Source: Gemmatimonadota bacterium
GTDB lineage: Bacteria > Latescibacterota > UBA2968 > UBA8231
Direction of reading: 5' to 3'
NCBI GenBank assembly: GCA_009841115.1
Contig: VXML01000058.1
Coordinates: forward strand, 124,001-188,000
DNA length: 64,000 nucleotides
Shown here: positions 26,549 to 35,710 of the stretch, piece by piece
Numbering within the stretch: position 1 is the stretch's first letter
How the letters are laid out: each line of letters starts with the position of its first letter
Position numbers and translations under genes: made by a program
Notes under the pieces: model-generated
What the model saw: the letters and a program-made list of their open reading frames with translations, nothing else
Database searches by the model: none
Told to the model about the DNA's origin: nothing

Positions 26549-27922
26549 ATGTCCGACGACGCAATGGAAAAACTAGTATCCCTGTGCAAGCGCAAAGGCT
26601 TTATCTACCAAAGCTCGGAAATCTACGGCGGCCTCAACGGCTGCTGGGATTACGGCCCTTTGGGCGTCGAGCTGTTGCGCAATATCAAAGAGGCATGGTG
26701 GAAGGCCATGACCTACCGAGAGGACGTAGAGGGCATCGACGCCAGCATCCTTATGAATCAGCGGGTGTGGGAGGCATCGGGCCACGTCGATAGCTTTACC
26801 GATCCGATGGTCGAAGATCGCAAGACCAACGAGCGCTTTCGACTCGACCAACTCCTCGAAGAAAACGGCATTGACGTAGCGGGCCTGAGCGCCGAGGAGA
26901 TGGAAGTGCTGCTGCGCGAGCGCAACATCAAAAGCCCCAAGGGCAACGAACTGAGCGACCCGCGGCAATTTAACCTGATGTTCAAGACCTTCGTCGGTCC
27001 GCTCGAAGACGACAGTGCGCGGGTCTTTCTCCGCCCGGAGACGGCGCAGGGCATCTTCGTCAACTACCTCAACGTGCAGGCGGCGACGCGCCAGAAGCTG
27101 CCCTTTGGGATCGCCCAGATCGGCAAGGCATTCCGCAACGAGATCAACACTAAGAACTTCCTCTTCCGCACGCGGGAATTCGAGCAGATGGAGATGCAGT
27201 ACTTCGTCGCGCCGGGCACTCAAGACGAGTGGTTCGACTATTGGCGCGAGGAGCGCTGGAAGTGGTTCGCGCAGATCGGTCTGCCCGAGCGCAAGCTGAG
27301 TTGGCACGAACACCAAGGAGACGAACTAGCCCACTATGCCCGCGCCGCCTTCGACATCCAGTACGAGTTCCCCTTTGGCCCAGGTGAGATCGAGGGCATC
27401 CACAATCGCGGCGACTACGACCTGTCGCAGCACGAAAAATTCTCGGGCAAACAGCTCAAGTACTTCGACGAGGAGCAGCGCACCAAGTTCGTGCCCTACG
27501 TCGTAGAAACCTCAATAGGGGCCAGCCGCACGCTAATGGCCTGCCTAGTCGAAGCCTACCACGAGGAAGAAGTCCGGGGCGAGACCCGGGTGGTAATGCG
27601 CTTTCACCCGCGTATCGCGCCGCTCAAAGCAGCGGTATTGCCCCTCGTCAAGCGCGACGGTATGCCCGCTATCGCCCGGCAAATCGCCGAGGACCTCCGA
27701 CCCTATATGCGGGTTTTCTACGACGAAGGCGGCGCGATCGGTCGCCGCTACCGGCGCATGGACGAGGTGGGAACGCCCTTCTGCCTAACGGTCGATTCGG
27801 ACACCCTAGCGGACCAGACCGTCACCATGCGCACTCGCGACACCATGGCCCAAGAGCGGGTGCCCATAGCTGAGTTGCGCGCCCACCTTGAGAGCGGCAT
27901 GGACGCTTGGCAAATCCCTTGA
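26549..27922 (+). CDS. glyQS: Glycyl-tRNA synthetase, single-chain dimeric type
   Basis: It charges tRNA-Gly. At 457 residues this is the class II homodimeric form shared with eukaryotes, archaea and some bacteria, not the alpha2beta2 form. Motif 2 region is FRNEINTKNFLFRTREFEQMEM (read from 27131), motif 3 lies in ETSIGASRTLMACL, and the C-terminal anticodon-binding domain begins near 370 (HPRIAPLKAAVLPL). The ATG follows TTGGAGATTTTC. A tRNA-Leu promoter appears to overlap its stop codon. Confidence 0.96.
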   Translation: MSDDAMEKLVSLCKRKGFIYQSSEIYGGLNGCWDYGPLGVELLRNIKEAWWKAMTYREDVEGIDASILMNQRVWEASGHVDSFTDPMVEDRKTNERFRLDQLLEENGIDVAGLSAEEMEVLLRERNIKSPKGNELSDPRQFNLMFKTFVGPLEDDSARVFLRPETAQGIFVNYLNVQAATRQKLPFGIAQIGKAFRNEINTKNFLFRTREFEQMEMQYFVAPGTQDEWFDYWREERWKWFAQIGLPERKLSWHEHQGDELAHYARAAFDIQYEFPFGPGEIEGIHNRGDYDLSQHEKFSGKQLKYFDEEQRTKFVPYVVETSIGASRTLMACLVEAYHEEEVRGETRVVMRFHPRIAPLKAAVLPLVKRDGMPAIARQIAEDLRPYMRVFYDEGGAIGRRYRRMDEVGTPFCLTVDSDTLADQTVTMRTRDTMAQERVPIAELRAHLESGMDAWQIP

Positions 27923-27948
27923 CCCAGTAGTATAAATCCTGATATTAT
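27919..27948 (+). promoter_or_regulatory. Candidate promoter for tRNA-Leu
   Basis: TTGACC (27919-27924) and TATTAT (27943-27948) are 18 bases apart, each five of six to consensus. The -35 box overlaps the glyQS stop codon. Expected transcription start near 27955, about 45 bases before the tRNA. Confidence 0.5.
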
Positions 27949-27998
27949 CCTTCGCGCTTGGGCTGTAACCCTCCTTAGGCGCAGATTTATCCGGTACA

Positions 27999-28085
27999 GC
28001 GAAAGTGGCGGAACTGGTAGACGCGCTAGATTTAGGATCTAGTGCCCGAAAGGGCATGGGGGTTCGAGTCCCCCCTTTCGCACCA
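27999..28085 (+). tRNA. tRNA-Leu (UAG anticodon)
   Basis: A class II tRNA of 87 bases with encoded CCA. The acceptor stem pairs GCGAAAG (27999-28005) with CTTTCGC (28075-28081), followed by A and CCA. The anticodon stem CTAGA/TCTAG encloses loop TTTAGGA with anticodon TAG at 28033-28035. The long variable arm TGCCCGAAAGGGCA and the GGTTCGAGTCC T-arm are present. It lies between glyQS and tig. Confidence 0.97.
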
Positions 28086-28149
28086 TGAATAAACGAGCGC
28101 ACTGCCTGCGAGCAGGTGGTGGGCCCTAGCCTTGTAAAGGTTGCGTTTC

Positions 28150-29382
28150 GTGAAGACACAGGTCACAGAGAAGGGGCAGTGGGCACGCGAGCTGGCCGTC
28201 GAAGTCGAAGCCGCGCGCATTGACGACGCCGTCAATAAGGCCCTGCGCCGCTACCAAAAGCGGCTGGAGATCCCAGGCTTCCGCAGGGGCAAAGTGCCGC
28301 TCAGAATCGTCGAGGCGCGCTTCGGCAGTTCCATCCGCGGCGAAGTCCTCGGCGATCTCCTCCCCTCGCTACTAGAAGAAGCCACGCGCGAGGCCGGCCT
28401 GCGACCGGCCGCACCACCCAAAATCTCCCAACTCGACCACGAGCCGGGGGGAAACCTAACGTTTACCGCAGATTTCGACATCTGGCCCGAGATCGAAGCC
28501 GAGCACTACGAAAATCTCACCGCCACCCGCATGGTGCACGAGGTGGCCGACGAGGAAATCGGCGAGCATCTAGAAGAGTTGCGCCGCCGCCACGCCACCG
28601 AACAAGCCGTCGAGCGGCCATTGGCCAACGGCGACGTGCTCGTCGCGGATTTGCAGCGCCTCGACGACAGCGGCTTGCCCGTCATTGGCGACAAATACGA
28701 GAAGCGCCACATCCTCATCGGCGACGAGGACGCCCTCAGCCCCGAGTTTGAAGAGGCCCTCGTCGGCATGAGCGCTGGCGAAGAGCGCAAGATCCGCTTC
28801 GCTTACCGAGAGGACCTGCCCAACGAACAGCTCGCCGGCCAGACCGCGCATTTCGCAGTAGCAGCCCACGAGGTGCGCGAGCGCACCCTGCCCGAACTCG
28901 ACGACGAGTTCGCCAAGGACCTCGGCGAACAGTTCCAGACCCTCGACGACTTGCGCCAGCACCTCAGCGAGCAGATTCAACAGCGCTGGGAATACATGGC
29001 CCAACAGCGCCTGCGCAGCGAGTTGATCAACCAACTCATCCTAAAAAACGACTTTGAACTGCCCGACAGCATGATCGATAACTACCTCGACTCGCTCGAA
29101 CGAGAGCAGGCTGACCACGACCACGACCAAGACCACCGCCACAGCGACGAAGAGCGCACCCAAGCTACGCGCCAGCTCAAGAGCTATCTACTGCTCGAAA
29201 GCGTGCGCCAACAAGCCGGGGTCGAAGTAACGGACGAGGAGTTTGCCCAATTCGCCGCCGCCCGCGCTGGCGTCCAACCCACCGATTTGCAGAACGCGGA
29301 GGGACTGCGACGCGAGTTGGAAGATCAAAAAGTCATCGAGTTGCTCATCGCCAAAGCCGAAATCAAAGAGGAAAAGGTATAA
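28150..29382 (+). CDS. tig: Trigger factor
   Basis: A ribosome-bound chaperone with prolyl isomerase activity that meets nascent chains at the exit tunnel. The 410-residue protein has the ribosome-docking signature GFRRGKVPLRIVEARFG near residue 40, an FKBP-like domain (about 155-240, IGDEDALSPEFEEALVGM) and a long helical C-terminal domain with a His/Asp-rich DHDHDQDHRH run near 320. GTG 28150 lies nine bases after AAAGG; the TTG at 28141 is an alternative. It leads the classic tig-clpP-clpX cluster. Confidence 0.94.
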   Translation: MKTQVTEKGQWARELAVEVEAARIDDAVNKALRRYQKRLEIPGFRRGKVPLRIVEARFGSSIRGEVLGDLLPSLLEEATREAGLRPAAPPKISQLDHEPGGNLTFTADFDIWPEIEAEHYENLTATRMVHEVADEEIGEHLEELRRRHATEQAVERPLANGDVLVADLQRLDDSGLPVIGDKYEKRHILIGDEDALSPEFEEALVGMSAGEERKIRFAYREDLPNEQLAGQTAHFAVAAHEVRERTLPELDDEFAKDLGEQFQTLDDLRQHLSEQIQQRWEYMAQQRLRSELINQLILKNDFELPDSMIDNYLDSLEREQADHDHDQDHRHSDEERTQATRQLKSYLLLESVRQQAGVEVTDEEFAQFAAARAGVQPTDLQNAEGLRRELEDQKVIELLIAKAEIKEEKV

Positions 29383-29385
29383 ATC

Positions 29386-29994
29386 ATGTCGCTGATTCCA
29401 ATGGTCATCGAACAGACCGGCCGAGGAGAGCGCTCATACGACATCTACTCGCGGCTGCTCAAGGACCGCATCATCTTCGCCGGCACTCCCATCAATGACG
29501 CGATCGCCAATCTCATCATCGCCCAGATGCTCTTTCTCGCTTCTGAAGATCCCAAAAAGGACATCGCGCTCTATCTCAATACCCCTGGCGGGCTAATTTC
29601 GGCGGGCATGGCCATCTACGACACCATGCAATACGTGGCCGCCGACATCTCCACGATCTGCATCGGCCAAGCATCCAGCATGGGAGCCGTGCTATTGGCC
29701 GGCGGCACCAAGGGCAAGCGCCAAGCCCTGCCCAACGCCCGCGTCTTGCTGCACCAGCCCATGGGCGGAATTGGCGGCCAAGCAGCCGACATGGAGATCC
29801 ACGCCCGCGAGATCATCGCCATGCGCCAGCAGATCAACGAGGTCCTAGTCGATTGCACCGGGCAGCCGCTGGAGCGCATTGAGCGCGACACCGAGCGCGA
29901 CTTTTTCATGTCGGCCGCAGAAGCCGTCGAATACGGCATCATCGACGAGATCATCGCTCCATCGCACGTCGAGGTAGCCCCTTCCCCAATCTAG
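29386..29994 (+). CDS. clpP: ATP-dependent Clp protease proteolytic subunit
   Basis: This serine protease forms the double-heptamer chamber used by ClpX. All of the catalytic triad is visible: S98 in [12 protein letters not shown]123 in LLHQPMGG, and D172 in [10 protein letters not shown]. At 202 residues it is full length. The N-terminus [24 protein letters not shown] is typical. It starts three bases after tig and precedes clpX, the usual order. Confidence 0.97.
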   Translation: MSLIPMVIEQTGRGERSYDIYSRLLKDRIIFAGTPINDAIANLIIAQMLFLASEDPKKDIALYLNTPGGLISAGMAIYDTMQYVAADISTICIGQASSMGAVLLAGGTKGKRQALPNARVLLHQPMGGIGGQAADMEIHAREIIAMRQQINEVLVDCTGQPLERIERDTERDFFMSAAEAVEYGIIDEIIAPSHVEVAPSPI

Positions 29995-30003
29995 GAGCTT
30001 GTT

Positions 30004-31254
30004 TTGCGCCGTCGGCCCCCCCAAAGCGATCCGCGCTGCTCGTTCTGCGGGCGCAGCCATAACCAAGTTGACAAGATCATAACCGGCCCCCAGGTCCACA
30101 TCTGCAACGAGTGCGTCAAGCTGTGCAACGACGTCTTGGCCGAAGAGCGGCAAAAGACCCTCCCCTGGGAGACCGAAGAGATGCCCAAGCCGGGCCAAAT
30201 CAAGGATTTTCTCGACGAATACGTGATCGCCCAAGAGCGGGCCAAGAAAATCCTCGCGGTCGCCGTGTACAACCACTACAAGCGCATTCGCACCAAAGTT
30301 GACTTAGACGAGGTGGAGCTCGAAAAAAGCAACGTAATGCTCATCGGCCCTACCGGCACTGGCAAGACCGAACTGGCCAAAACCCTCGCAAAATTCCTGC
30401 AAGTCCCCTTCTCCATTGCCGACGCCACCATTCTCACCGAAGCTGGCTACGTGGGCGAGGACGTGGAAAACATCCTCGTGAGCCTTTTGCAAGCGGCCGA
30501 CTACGACGTTCCGCGCGCTGAAAAGGGCATCCTCTATCTCGACGAGGTTGACAAAATTGCCCGCAAGAGTGCCACGCCTTCGGTCGGCCGCGACGTGTCG
30601 GGAGAGGGCGTGCAGCAAGCACTGCTCAAAATTTTAGAGGGCACCACTGCCAACATCCCGCCCAAAGGGGGCCGCAAACACCCTGAGCAGCCAATGATTC
30701 AGATGAACACTCGCAACATCCTCTTCGTTTGCGGCGGGGCCTTCGAGGGGCTGGACAAGGTCATCAGCCAACGGGTCGGCAAGCGCACCATGGGCTTTGG
30801 GGCCGACAGCGACGACGAACGCGATTCCGACACCTTAGACGTATTGCCGCTGGTGCAGCCCGAAGATCTGCTCGCCTACGGCATGATCCCGGAATTTGTC
30901 GGCCGCGTACCTGTCATCACCACTATGGACGAGCTCGCCGAGGGCGACTTGCTCCGCATCCTCACCGAGCCGCACGACGCCATCATCAAGCAGTCGCAGC
31001 GGCTCTTCGCCATGGACGGAGTCGAGGTCGAGTTCACCGAGGAAGCCCTGCGCAAGATAGTGGCCTTGACCGTTCACAAGGGCACGGGGGCCCGCGGCTT
31101 GCGCTCCGTCCTAGAGCAGGCCATGATGGACATCATGTTCGACATTCCCTCTCAGGAGGGCGTGACGCGCCTGCAAGTTACGGGCGAGATGATCGAGAGA
31201 GGGATCGAACAGTACAGCAGCGAAGACGAAGAGATGCGGCGCAAACGCGCCTAA
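30004..31254 (+). CDS. clpX: ATP-dependent Clp protease ATP-binding subunit ClpX
   Basis: This AAA+ unfoldase feeds substrates to ClpP. The 416 residues have an N-terminal zinc-binding domain (C12, C15, C34, C37), Walker [11 protein letters not shown] near 115, Walker [12 protein letters not shown], the GYVGEDVE pore-loop block, and the C-terminal small domain with [13 protein letters not shown]. The start is TTG at 30004, six bases after GGAG. It follows clpP by nine bases. Confidence 0.97.
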   Translation: MRRRPPQSDPRCSFCGRSHNQVDKIITGPQVHICNECVKLCNDVLAEERQKTLPWETEEMPKPGQIKDFLDEYVIAQERAKKILAVAVYNHYKRIRTKVDLDEVELEKSNVMLIGPTGTGKTELAKTLAKFLQVPFSIADATILTEAGYVGEDVENILVSLLQAADYDVPRAEKGILYLDEVDKIARKSATPSVGRDVSGEGVQQALLKILEGTTANIPPKGGRKHPEQPMIQMNTRNILFVCGGAFEGLDKVISQRVGKRTMGFGADSDDERDSDTLDVLPLVQPEDLLAYGMIPEFVGRVPVITTMDELAEGDLLRILTEPHDAIIKQSQRLFAMDGVEVEFTEEALRKIVALTVHKGTGARGLRSVLEQAMMDIMFDIPSQEGVTRLQVTGEMIERGIEQYSSEDEEMRRKRA

Positions 31255-31270
31255 TCTCCAAGCCCCAGCG

Positions 31271-31864
31271 ATGCGCTTTTCCTCGGTCGAATTCAAAATT
31301 GGCGCGGTCCGCACGGCCGATTTGCCCGTGGATGGCTTGCCCGAAATCGCCTTAGTGGGGCGCTCCAACGTCGGCAAGTCCTCGCTGATCAACAGGTTGG
31401 TACGGCGCAAAAAGCTGGCGCGCACCAGCACGGTACCCGGCAAGACCCAGCAGTTGAACTACTACCTAGCCAACGAGCAGTTCTACTTGGTCGATCTGCC
31501 TGGTTACGGGTACGTGCGCGGCGGCGTGGGCTTGCGCTTGCAACTCGGCCAACTCATCCGCAGCTACATGGCCAATCGCGCAGCATTGTGCGCGGTGTTG
31601 CAGCTCATCGATGCTCGGCACGGCCCCACCGATCTGGACCAGCAGATGATAGACCGTTTGCGCGCCCTCGATAAGCCTTTTTTGCTGGTCTTTACCAAAG
31701 CGGATAAACTGTCGCGCAACAAGCTGCAACACTTATTCGACCAGCTCGATGCCCAAGGGTCGCTCGCCGGCCTTTCCTTTGTGCCGTTCTCCGCGGTCGA
31801 TGGCCGCGGGCAGGATGACATTACAGAGTGGATCGCCGAGGCGCTAGCTGGCAACGCAACCTAA
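31271..31864 (+). CDS. yihA: Ribosome biogenesis GTP-binding protein YihA/YsxC (EngB)
   Basis: An essential TRAFAC-class GTPase used in assembly of the large ribosomal subunit. The 197 residues show G1 GRSNVGKSSLINRL, G2/G3 region TSTVPGKTQQLNYY and LVDLPGYGYV, G4 TKADKL near 140 and G5 FSAVDGRG near 175. The ATG follows clpX by 16 bases, and serA starts ten bases after its stop. Confidence 0.95.
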   Translation: MRFSSVEFKIGAVRTADLPVDGLPEIALVGRSNVGKSSLINRLVRRKKLARTSTVPGKTQQLNYYLANEQFYLVDLPGYGYVRGGVGLRLQLGQLIRSYMANRAALCAVLQLIDARHGPTDLDQQMIDRLRALDKPFLLVFTKADKLSRNKLQHLFDQLDAQGSLAGLSFVPFSAVDGRGQDDITEWIAEALAGNAT

Positions 31865-31874
31865 AGAGGATCAT

Positions 31875-33455
31875 TTGAAGGTACTGATCAGCGATAAGAT
31901 GGACCCCCGCTGCGTCGAGATTCTCGAAGCCAATGACGGGGTCGCAGTAGATGTGCGCAGCGGATTGTCGCCGAGTGCGCTCCTAGACTGCATCGGCGAC
32001 TACGAGGGACTCGTCGTGCGCAGCGCGACCACGGTGACGGCCGAGGTAATCGCCGCCGCGCCACGCCTCCGGGTCATTGGCCGCGCCGGCACGGGATTCG
32101 ACAACATCGACGTAGAGGCGGCAACGCGCCACGGCGTCATTGTCATGAACACTCCGGGTGGCAATTCCCTATCGACCGCGGAGCACACTTTCGCACTCAT
32201 AGTCTCCCTTGCGCGGCACATCCCGCAGGCGACGGCCACACTTAAAGAAGGGCTGTGGGAGCGGAGCCAATTTGTCGGCGTCGAGCTAGCCGGCAAGACC
32301 CTTGCCGTGGTCGGCTTGGGCCGAGTGGGGAGGGAAGTGGCTAAGCGCGCTGCGGCCTTTCGCATGAAGGTCCTTGGCTACGATCCCTACATCGGCCAAG
32401 AGATGGCCCTTTCCTACGGCGCGCATCTAACATCCCTCGACGAAATCTACGCTACCGCAGATTTTATCACGGTCCACACCCATCTTAGCGACCAGACCCG
32501 GCACCTGATTTCCGACGCCGAGATCGCGCAGTGCAAAGCCGGGGTTTATCTAATCAACTGCGCCCGCGGCGGCATCATTGACGAAGCCGCCCTCCTGCGC
32601 GGCTTGAACTCGGGTAAAGTCGCCGGTGCCGCCTTAGACGTCTTCGAGGAGGAGCCGCCGACCCTCGTGGATCTCTTGGTTGACGACCGCGTGATCTGCA
32701 CACCACACTTGGCCGCCTCCACCAAGGAAGCCCAAGCCAATGTCGCCTTGCAGGTGGCCGAACAGGTCGGCGACGTGCTGATGGGCCGCGTCATTCGCAA
32801 CGCAGTCAACGCCCCTTCGGTCGATCCCGAAATCCACGGCAAGCTCCAGCCTTATCTCGTGCTGGCCGAGCGGCTAGGACGCCTGCAAGCTCAACTCGGC
32901 GAGGGCCAGCTAGAGCGCATCACCATTGAATACCAAGGCGACATCACCGCCTACCCAACCTCGCCGCTGACCTCGGCTGTACTCAAGGGCATTATGGAGA
33001 CCATCTCGGATGCGGCGGTCAATGTAGTCAATGCGCTGCTTTTCGCGCAGGAGCGCGGCGTGCAAGTCGATGAGCGAATCAGCAGCGAGCACGAGGACTA
33101 CGCCAGCCTCATCACCGTGGTGTATCACACCAACAAGGGGCAGCGCCTGCTCGCTGGCACGATCTTCGGCAAGAGCGACCCGCGTCTCGTGCACCTCGAC
33201 GAGTACATTTTCGACGCCGTTCCAGAGGGGCACATGCTGTTTTACATTAACGACGATGTCCCGGGCATCATCGGCCAAATCGGCACGGTCATGGGCAGCC
33301 ACAACGTCAACATCGCCCAAATGTCGTGCGGACGTCGCCAAATGGGCGGCCAAGCTCTAACCATCCTCAACGTCGATGACCCGATCACCACCGACGTAGT
33401 TGACGATATTCTTTCTCGGGAGTACATCTCCTGGGCCAAACAAGTCAGTCTTTAA
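31875..33455 (+). CDS. serA: D-3-phosphoglycerate dehydrogenase (long form with ACT domain)
   Basis: It oxidises 3-phosphoglycerate in the first step of serine synthesis. The 526 residues comprise the substrate domain, a Rossmann domain with VVGLGRVGREVAKRAAAF near 145, catalytic NCARGGIIDEAALL and the HLAASTKEAQANVALQV block, the intervening domain (about 315-445) and a C-terminal ACT domain (about 450-526, INDDVPGIIGQIGTVMG) that commonly binds serine. TTG start at 31875 after GAGG. Co-directional with engB and purA. Confidence 0.95.
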   Translation: MKVLISDKMDPRCVEILEANDGVAVDVRSGLSPSALLDCIGDYEGLVVRSATTVTAEVIAAAPRLRVIGRAGTGFDNIDVEAATRHGVIVMNTPGGNSLSTAEHTFALIVSLARHIPQATATLKEGLWERSQFVGVELAGKTLAVVGLGRVGREVAKRAAAFRMKVLGYDPYIGQEMALSYGAHLTSLDEIYATADFITVHTHLSDQTRHLISDAEIAQCKAGVYLINCARGGIIDEAALLRGLNSGKVAGAALDVFEEEPPTLVDLLVDDRVICTPHLAASTKEAQANVALQVAEQVGDVLMGRVIRNAVNAPSVDPEIHGKLQPYLVLAERLGRLQAQLGEGQLERITIEYQGDITAYPTSPLTSAVLKGIMETISDAAVNVVNALLFAQERGVQVDERISSEHEDYASLITVVYHTNKGQRLLAGTIFGKSDPRLVHLDEYIFDAVPEGHMLFYINDDVPGIIGQIGTVMGSHNVNIAQMSCGRRQMGGQALTILNVDDPITTDVVDDILSREYISWAKQVSL

Positions 33456-33470
33456 GCACGGGAGTACGCA

Positions 33471-34751
33471 ATGCCCGCAAAAATAGTATTAGGAGCGCAG
33501 TGGGGCGACGAAGGCAAGGCCAAAGTCGTCGATTACCTCACGTCCGCCGCCGACGTGGTGGTGCGCTATCAAGGAGGGGCCAACGCCGGCCACACGGTCG
33601 TCACCAGCGACACTGAGTTCATCTTCCACGCCATTCCCTCGGGCATCATGCACGAGGGAAAAATCTGCGTGGTGGGCAATGGGGTGGTCGTCGATCCAGC
33701 CGTCATGCTCGATGAGATCGCCGAACTGGAGGCCAAGGGCTTTTCAGTAGCCAACCGCTTCTTCCTCAGCCAAGTCGCCCACGTCGTAATGCCCTATCAC
33801 AAGGTCTTGGAAAAAGCCGGAGAAGAGAGCGAAAACAGTGTCGCCATCGGCACGACTGGCCGCGGCATTGGCCCGGCTTACCGCGACAAAGTCGAGCGCA
33901 GCTACGGGGTGCGCGTCATGGATCTGTGCGACCCGGCGCGTTTGCGCGACAAGCTCCGGGCCAGCATCTGCGCCAAAAACGAAATCCTGACCAAGGTCTT
34001 CGGTCAAGAGCCGCTGGAGGCCAGCCCCATCATTGACGCGTACATCGGCTACGGCGAGCGGCTCGCCCCATACGTCGCCGACACCTCGCTCCTGCTCAAC
34101 CAAGCCCTCGACCAAGGCAAAACGGTCCTCTGCGAGGGGGCGCAAGGAACCTTGCTCGACATCGACCACGGCACCTATCCCTATGTCACCTCCTCGAATA
34201 CCACGGCGGGTGGAGCCTGCACGGGTGCTGGCATCGGTCCCACGCGGATTGCCGAGGTAGTAGGCGTGGCCAAAGCGTACACCACGCGGGTGGGCAACGG
34301 GCCTTTTCCCACCGAGTTGCTGGGAGAAGAAGGCGAGCGTTTGCGCGCCTTGGGCCGCGAGTTCGGAGCCACTACCGGCCGGCCGCGGCGCTGCGGCTGG
34401 TTCGACGCCGCCATTTTGCGGGTTTCAACGCGCATCAACGGTCTGACCAGTATCGCCCTGACCCGGCTCGACGTACTCGACCAATGCGAGCACCTCAAAT
34501 TGGGCATTGGCTACCGCTGCGGCGACCAAGTGCTGGAAGAATTCCCCGCCGACCCGCAGGTACTCGACCAATGCGAGCCGATCTACGAAGAAATGGCCGG
34601 CTGGTGTGCTCCGACTACCACCGCCCGCTGTTTCGCCGACCTGCCGCCGCAAGCGCAGGCTTACGTGGAGCGAGTCGCCGAACTGAGCCGAGCGCCGGTC
34701 TCCCTGATTTCCGTAGGGCCGGAGCGTGAAGCCACCATTCCCCTCGCCTGA
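33471..34751 (+). CDS. purA: Adenylosuccinate synthetase
   Basis: It joins IMP and aspartate with GTP to make adenylosuccinate, the first committed step to AMP. The 426-residue sequence has the N-terminal GAQWGDEGKAKVVDYL with catalytic Asp and P-loop, GGANAGHTVV, the GTTGRGIGPAYRDK signature near 128, and TTTGRPRRCGWFD-like residues near 300 (ATTGRPRRCGW). ATG follows GGGAGTACGCA. It is 15 bases after serA and just before prpB. Confidence 0.96.
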   Translation: MPAKIVLGAQWGDEGKAKVVDYLTSAADVVVRYQGGANAGHTVVTSDTEFIFHAIPSGIMHEGKICVVGNGVVVDPAVMLDEIAELEAKGFSVANRFFLSQVAHVVMPYHKVLEKAGEESENSVAIGTTGRGIGPAYRDKVERSYGVRVMDLCDPARLRDKLRASICAKNEILTKVFGQEPLEASPIIDAYIGYGERLAPYVADTSLLLNQALDQGKTVLCEGAQGTLLDIDHGTYPYVTSSNTTAGGACTGAGIGPTRIAEVVGVAKAYTTRVGNGPFPTELLGEEGERLRALGREFGATTGRPRRCGWFDAAILRVSTRINGLTSIALTRLDVLDQCEHLKLGIGYRCGDQVLEEFPADPQVLDQCEPIYEEMAGWCAPTTTARCFADLPPQAQAYVERVAELSRAPVSLISVGPEREATIPLA

Positions 34752-34754
34752 GCC

Positions 34755-35666
34755 ATGCTACTCAAACCTGCATCCGCCGAGTCCAAGCCGCGCACCTTGC
34801 GCCGCCTGATGGCCGAGAAGACCCTGACCTTGCCCGGGGCCTTCAACGCACCCGTGGCCATGCTGGCTGAGCGCACCGGGTTTGAAGCCGTGTACATTTC
34901 CGGGGCTGGACTGGCCAACGGCACGGCCGGCTACCCAGACGTCGGCCTGTTGGGCATGGACGAAATGGCGCGCCAAGCCGGCTACATTGCCAACGCAGTC
35001 CAAGTGCCCTGCATTTGCGATGCGGACACCGGGTTTGGCGAGATCTGGCAGGTGATGCGCACAGTGCGCGCGTACGAGCGCGAGGGCTTGGCCGGGCTGC
35101 ACTTAGAGGACCAAGTCATGCCCAAGCGCTGCGGCCATCTCGACGGCAAGGCCCTGATCGGGGTCGAAGAAATGGAGCGCAAAATCGCCGCGGCCTGCGC
35201 GGCGCGGCAAGACCCGGACTTTGTGCTCATCGCCCGCTGCGACGCCCGCGCCGTCGAGGGCTTTGAACAGAGCGTCGAGCGCGGCCAACGCTACTTGGCA
35301 GCCGGCGCAGACGCAGTCTTTCCCGAAGCCATGCAGAGCACCGAGGAATTCGCCCGCTACGCCGAGCAAGTCAAAGGCCCGCTCCTCGCCAACATGACCG
35401 AATTCGGCAAATCACCGTACCTATCAGTCGCGGAGTTCGCCGCCATGGGATACCGCCTCGTGATTTTCCCTATGAGCGCATTCCGCATCATGATGAAGGC
35501 CGTCGAAGGACTGTTCCGCGAACTAAAGGAAAAGGGCACTTTAGAAGGTGCCCTTGGACAGATGCAGACGCGAGACGAACTCTACGAACTACTCGGCTAT
35601 GACGAGTACACCAAACTAGACGCAACATTGGCCGACCGCTTTCCAACGAACGGAGAAAACCGCTGA
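34755..35666 (+). CDS. prpB: Methylisocitrate lyase (ICL/PEP mutase superfamily)
   Basis: It splits 2-methylisocitrate into succinate and pyruvate in the methylcitrate cycle for propionyl-CoA. The 303 residues form an ICL-type barrel with PGAFNAPVAMLAERTGFEAVYISGAG, metal-site DADTGFGE near 90, and KRCGHL near 123, which carries the catalytic cysteine. The C-terminal helix is present. The citrate/methylcitrate synthase next door supports the PrpB call over carboxyPEP mutase or oxaloacetate hydrolase. prpD and acnD/acnA are absent from the window. Confidence 0.88.
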   Translation: MLLKPASAESKPRTLRRLMAEKTLTLPGAFNAPVAMLAERTGFEAVYISGAGLANGTAGYPDVGLLGMDEMARQAGYIANAVQVPCICDADTGFGEIWQVMRTVRAYEREGLAGLHLEDQVMPKRCGHLDGKALIGVEEMERKIAAACAARQDPDFVLIARCDARAVEGFEQSVERGQRYLAAGADAVFPEAMQSTEEFARYAEQVKGPLLANMTEFGKSPYLSVAEFAAMGYRLVIFPMSAFRIMMKAVEGLFRELKEKGTLEGALGQMQTRDELYELLGYDEYTKLDATLADRFPTNGENR

Positions 35667-35710
35667 ATTATTAGTCCCAAATTCACACTTTCCATAGAGA
35701 GACATCCAGA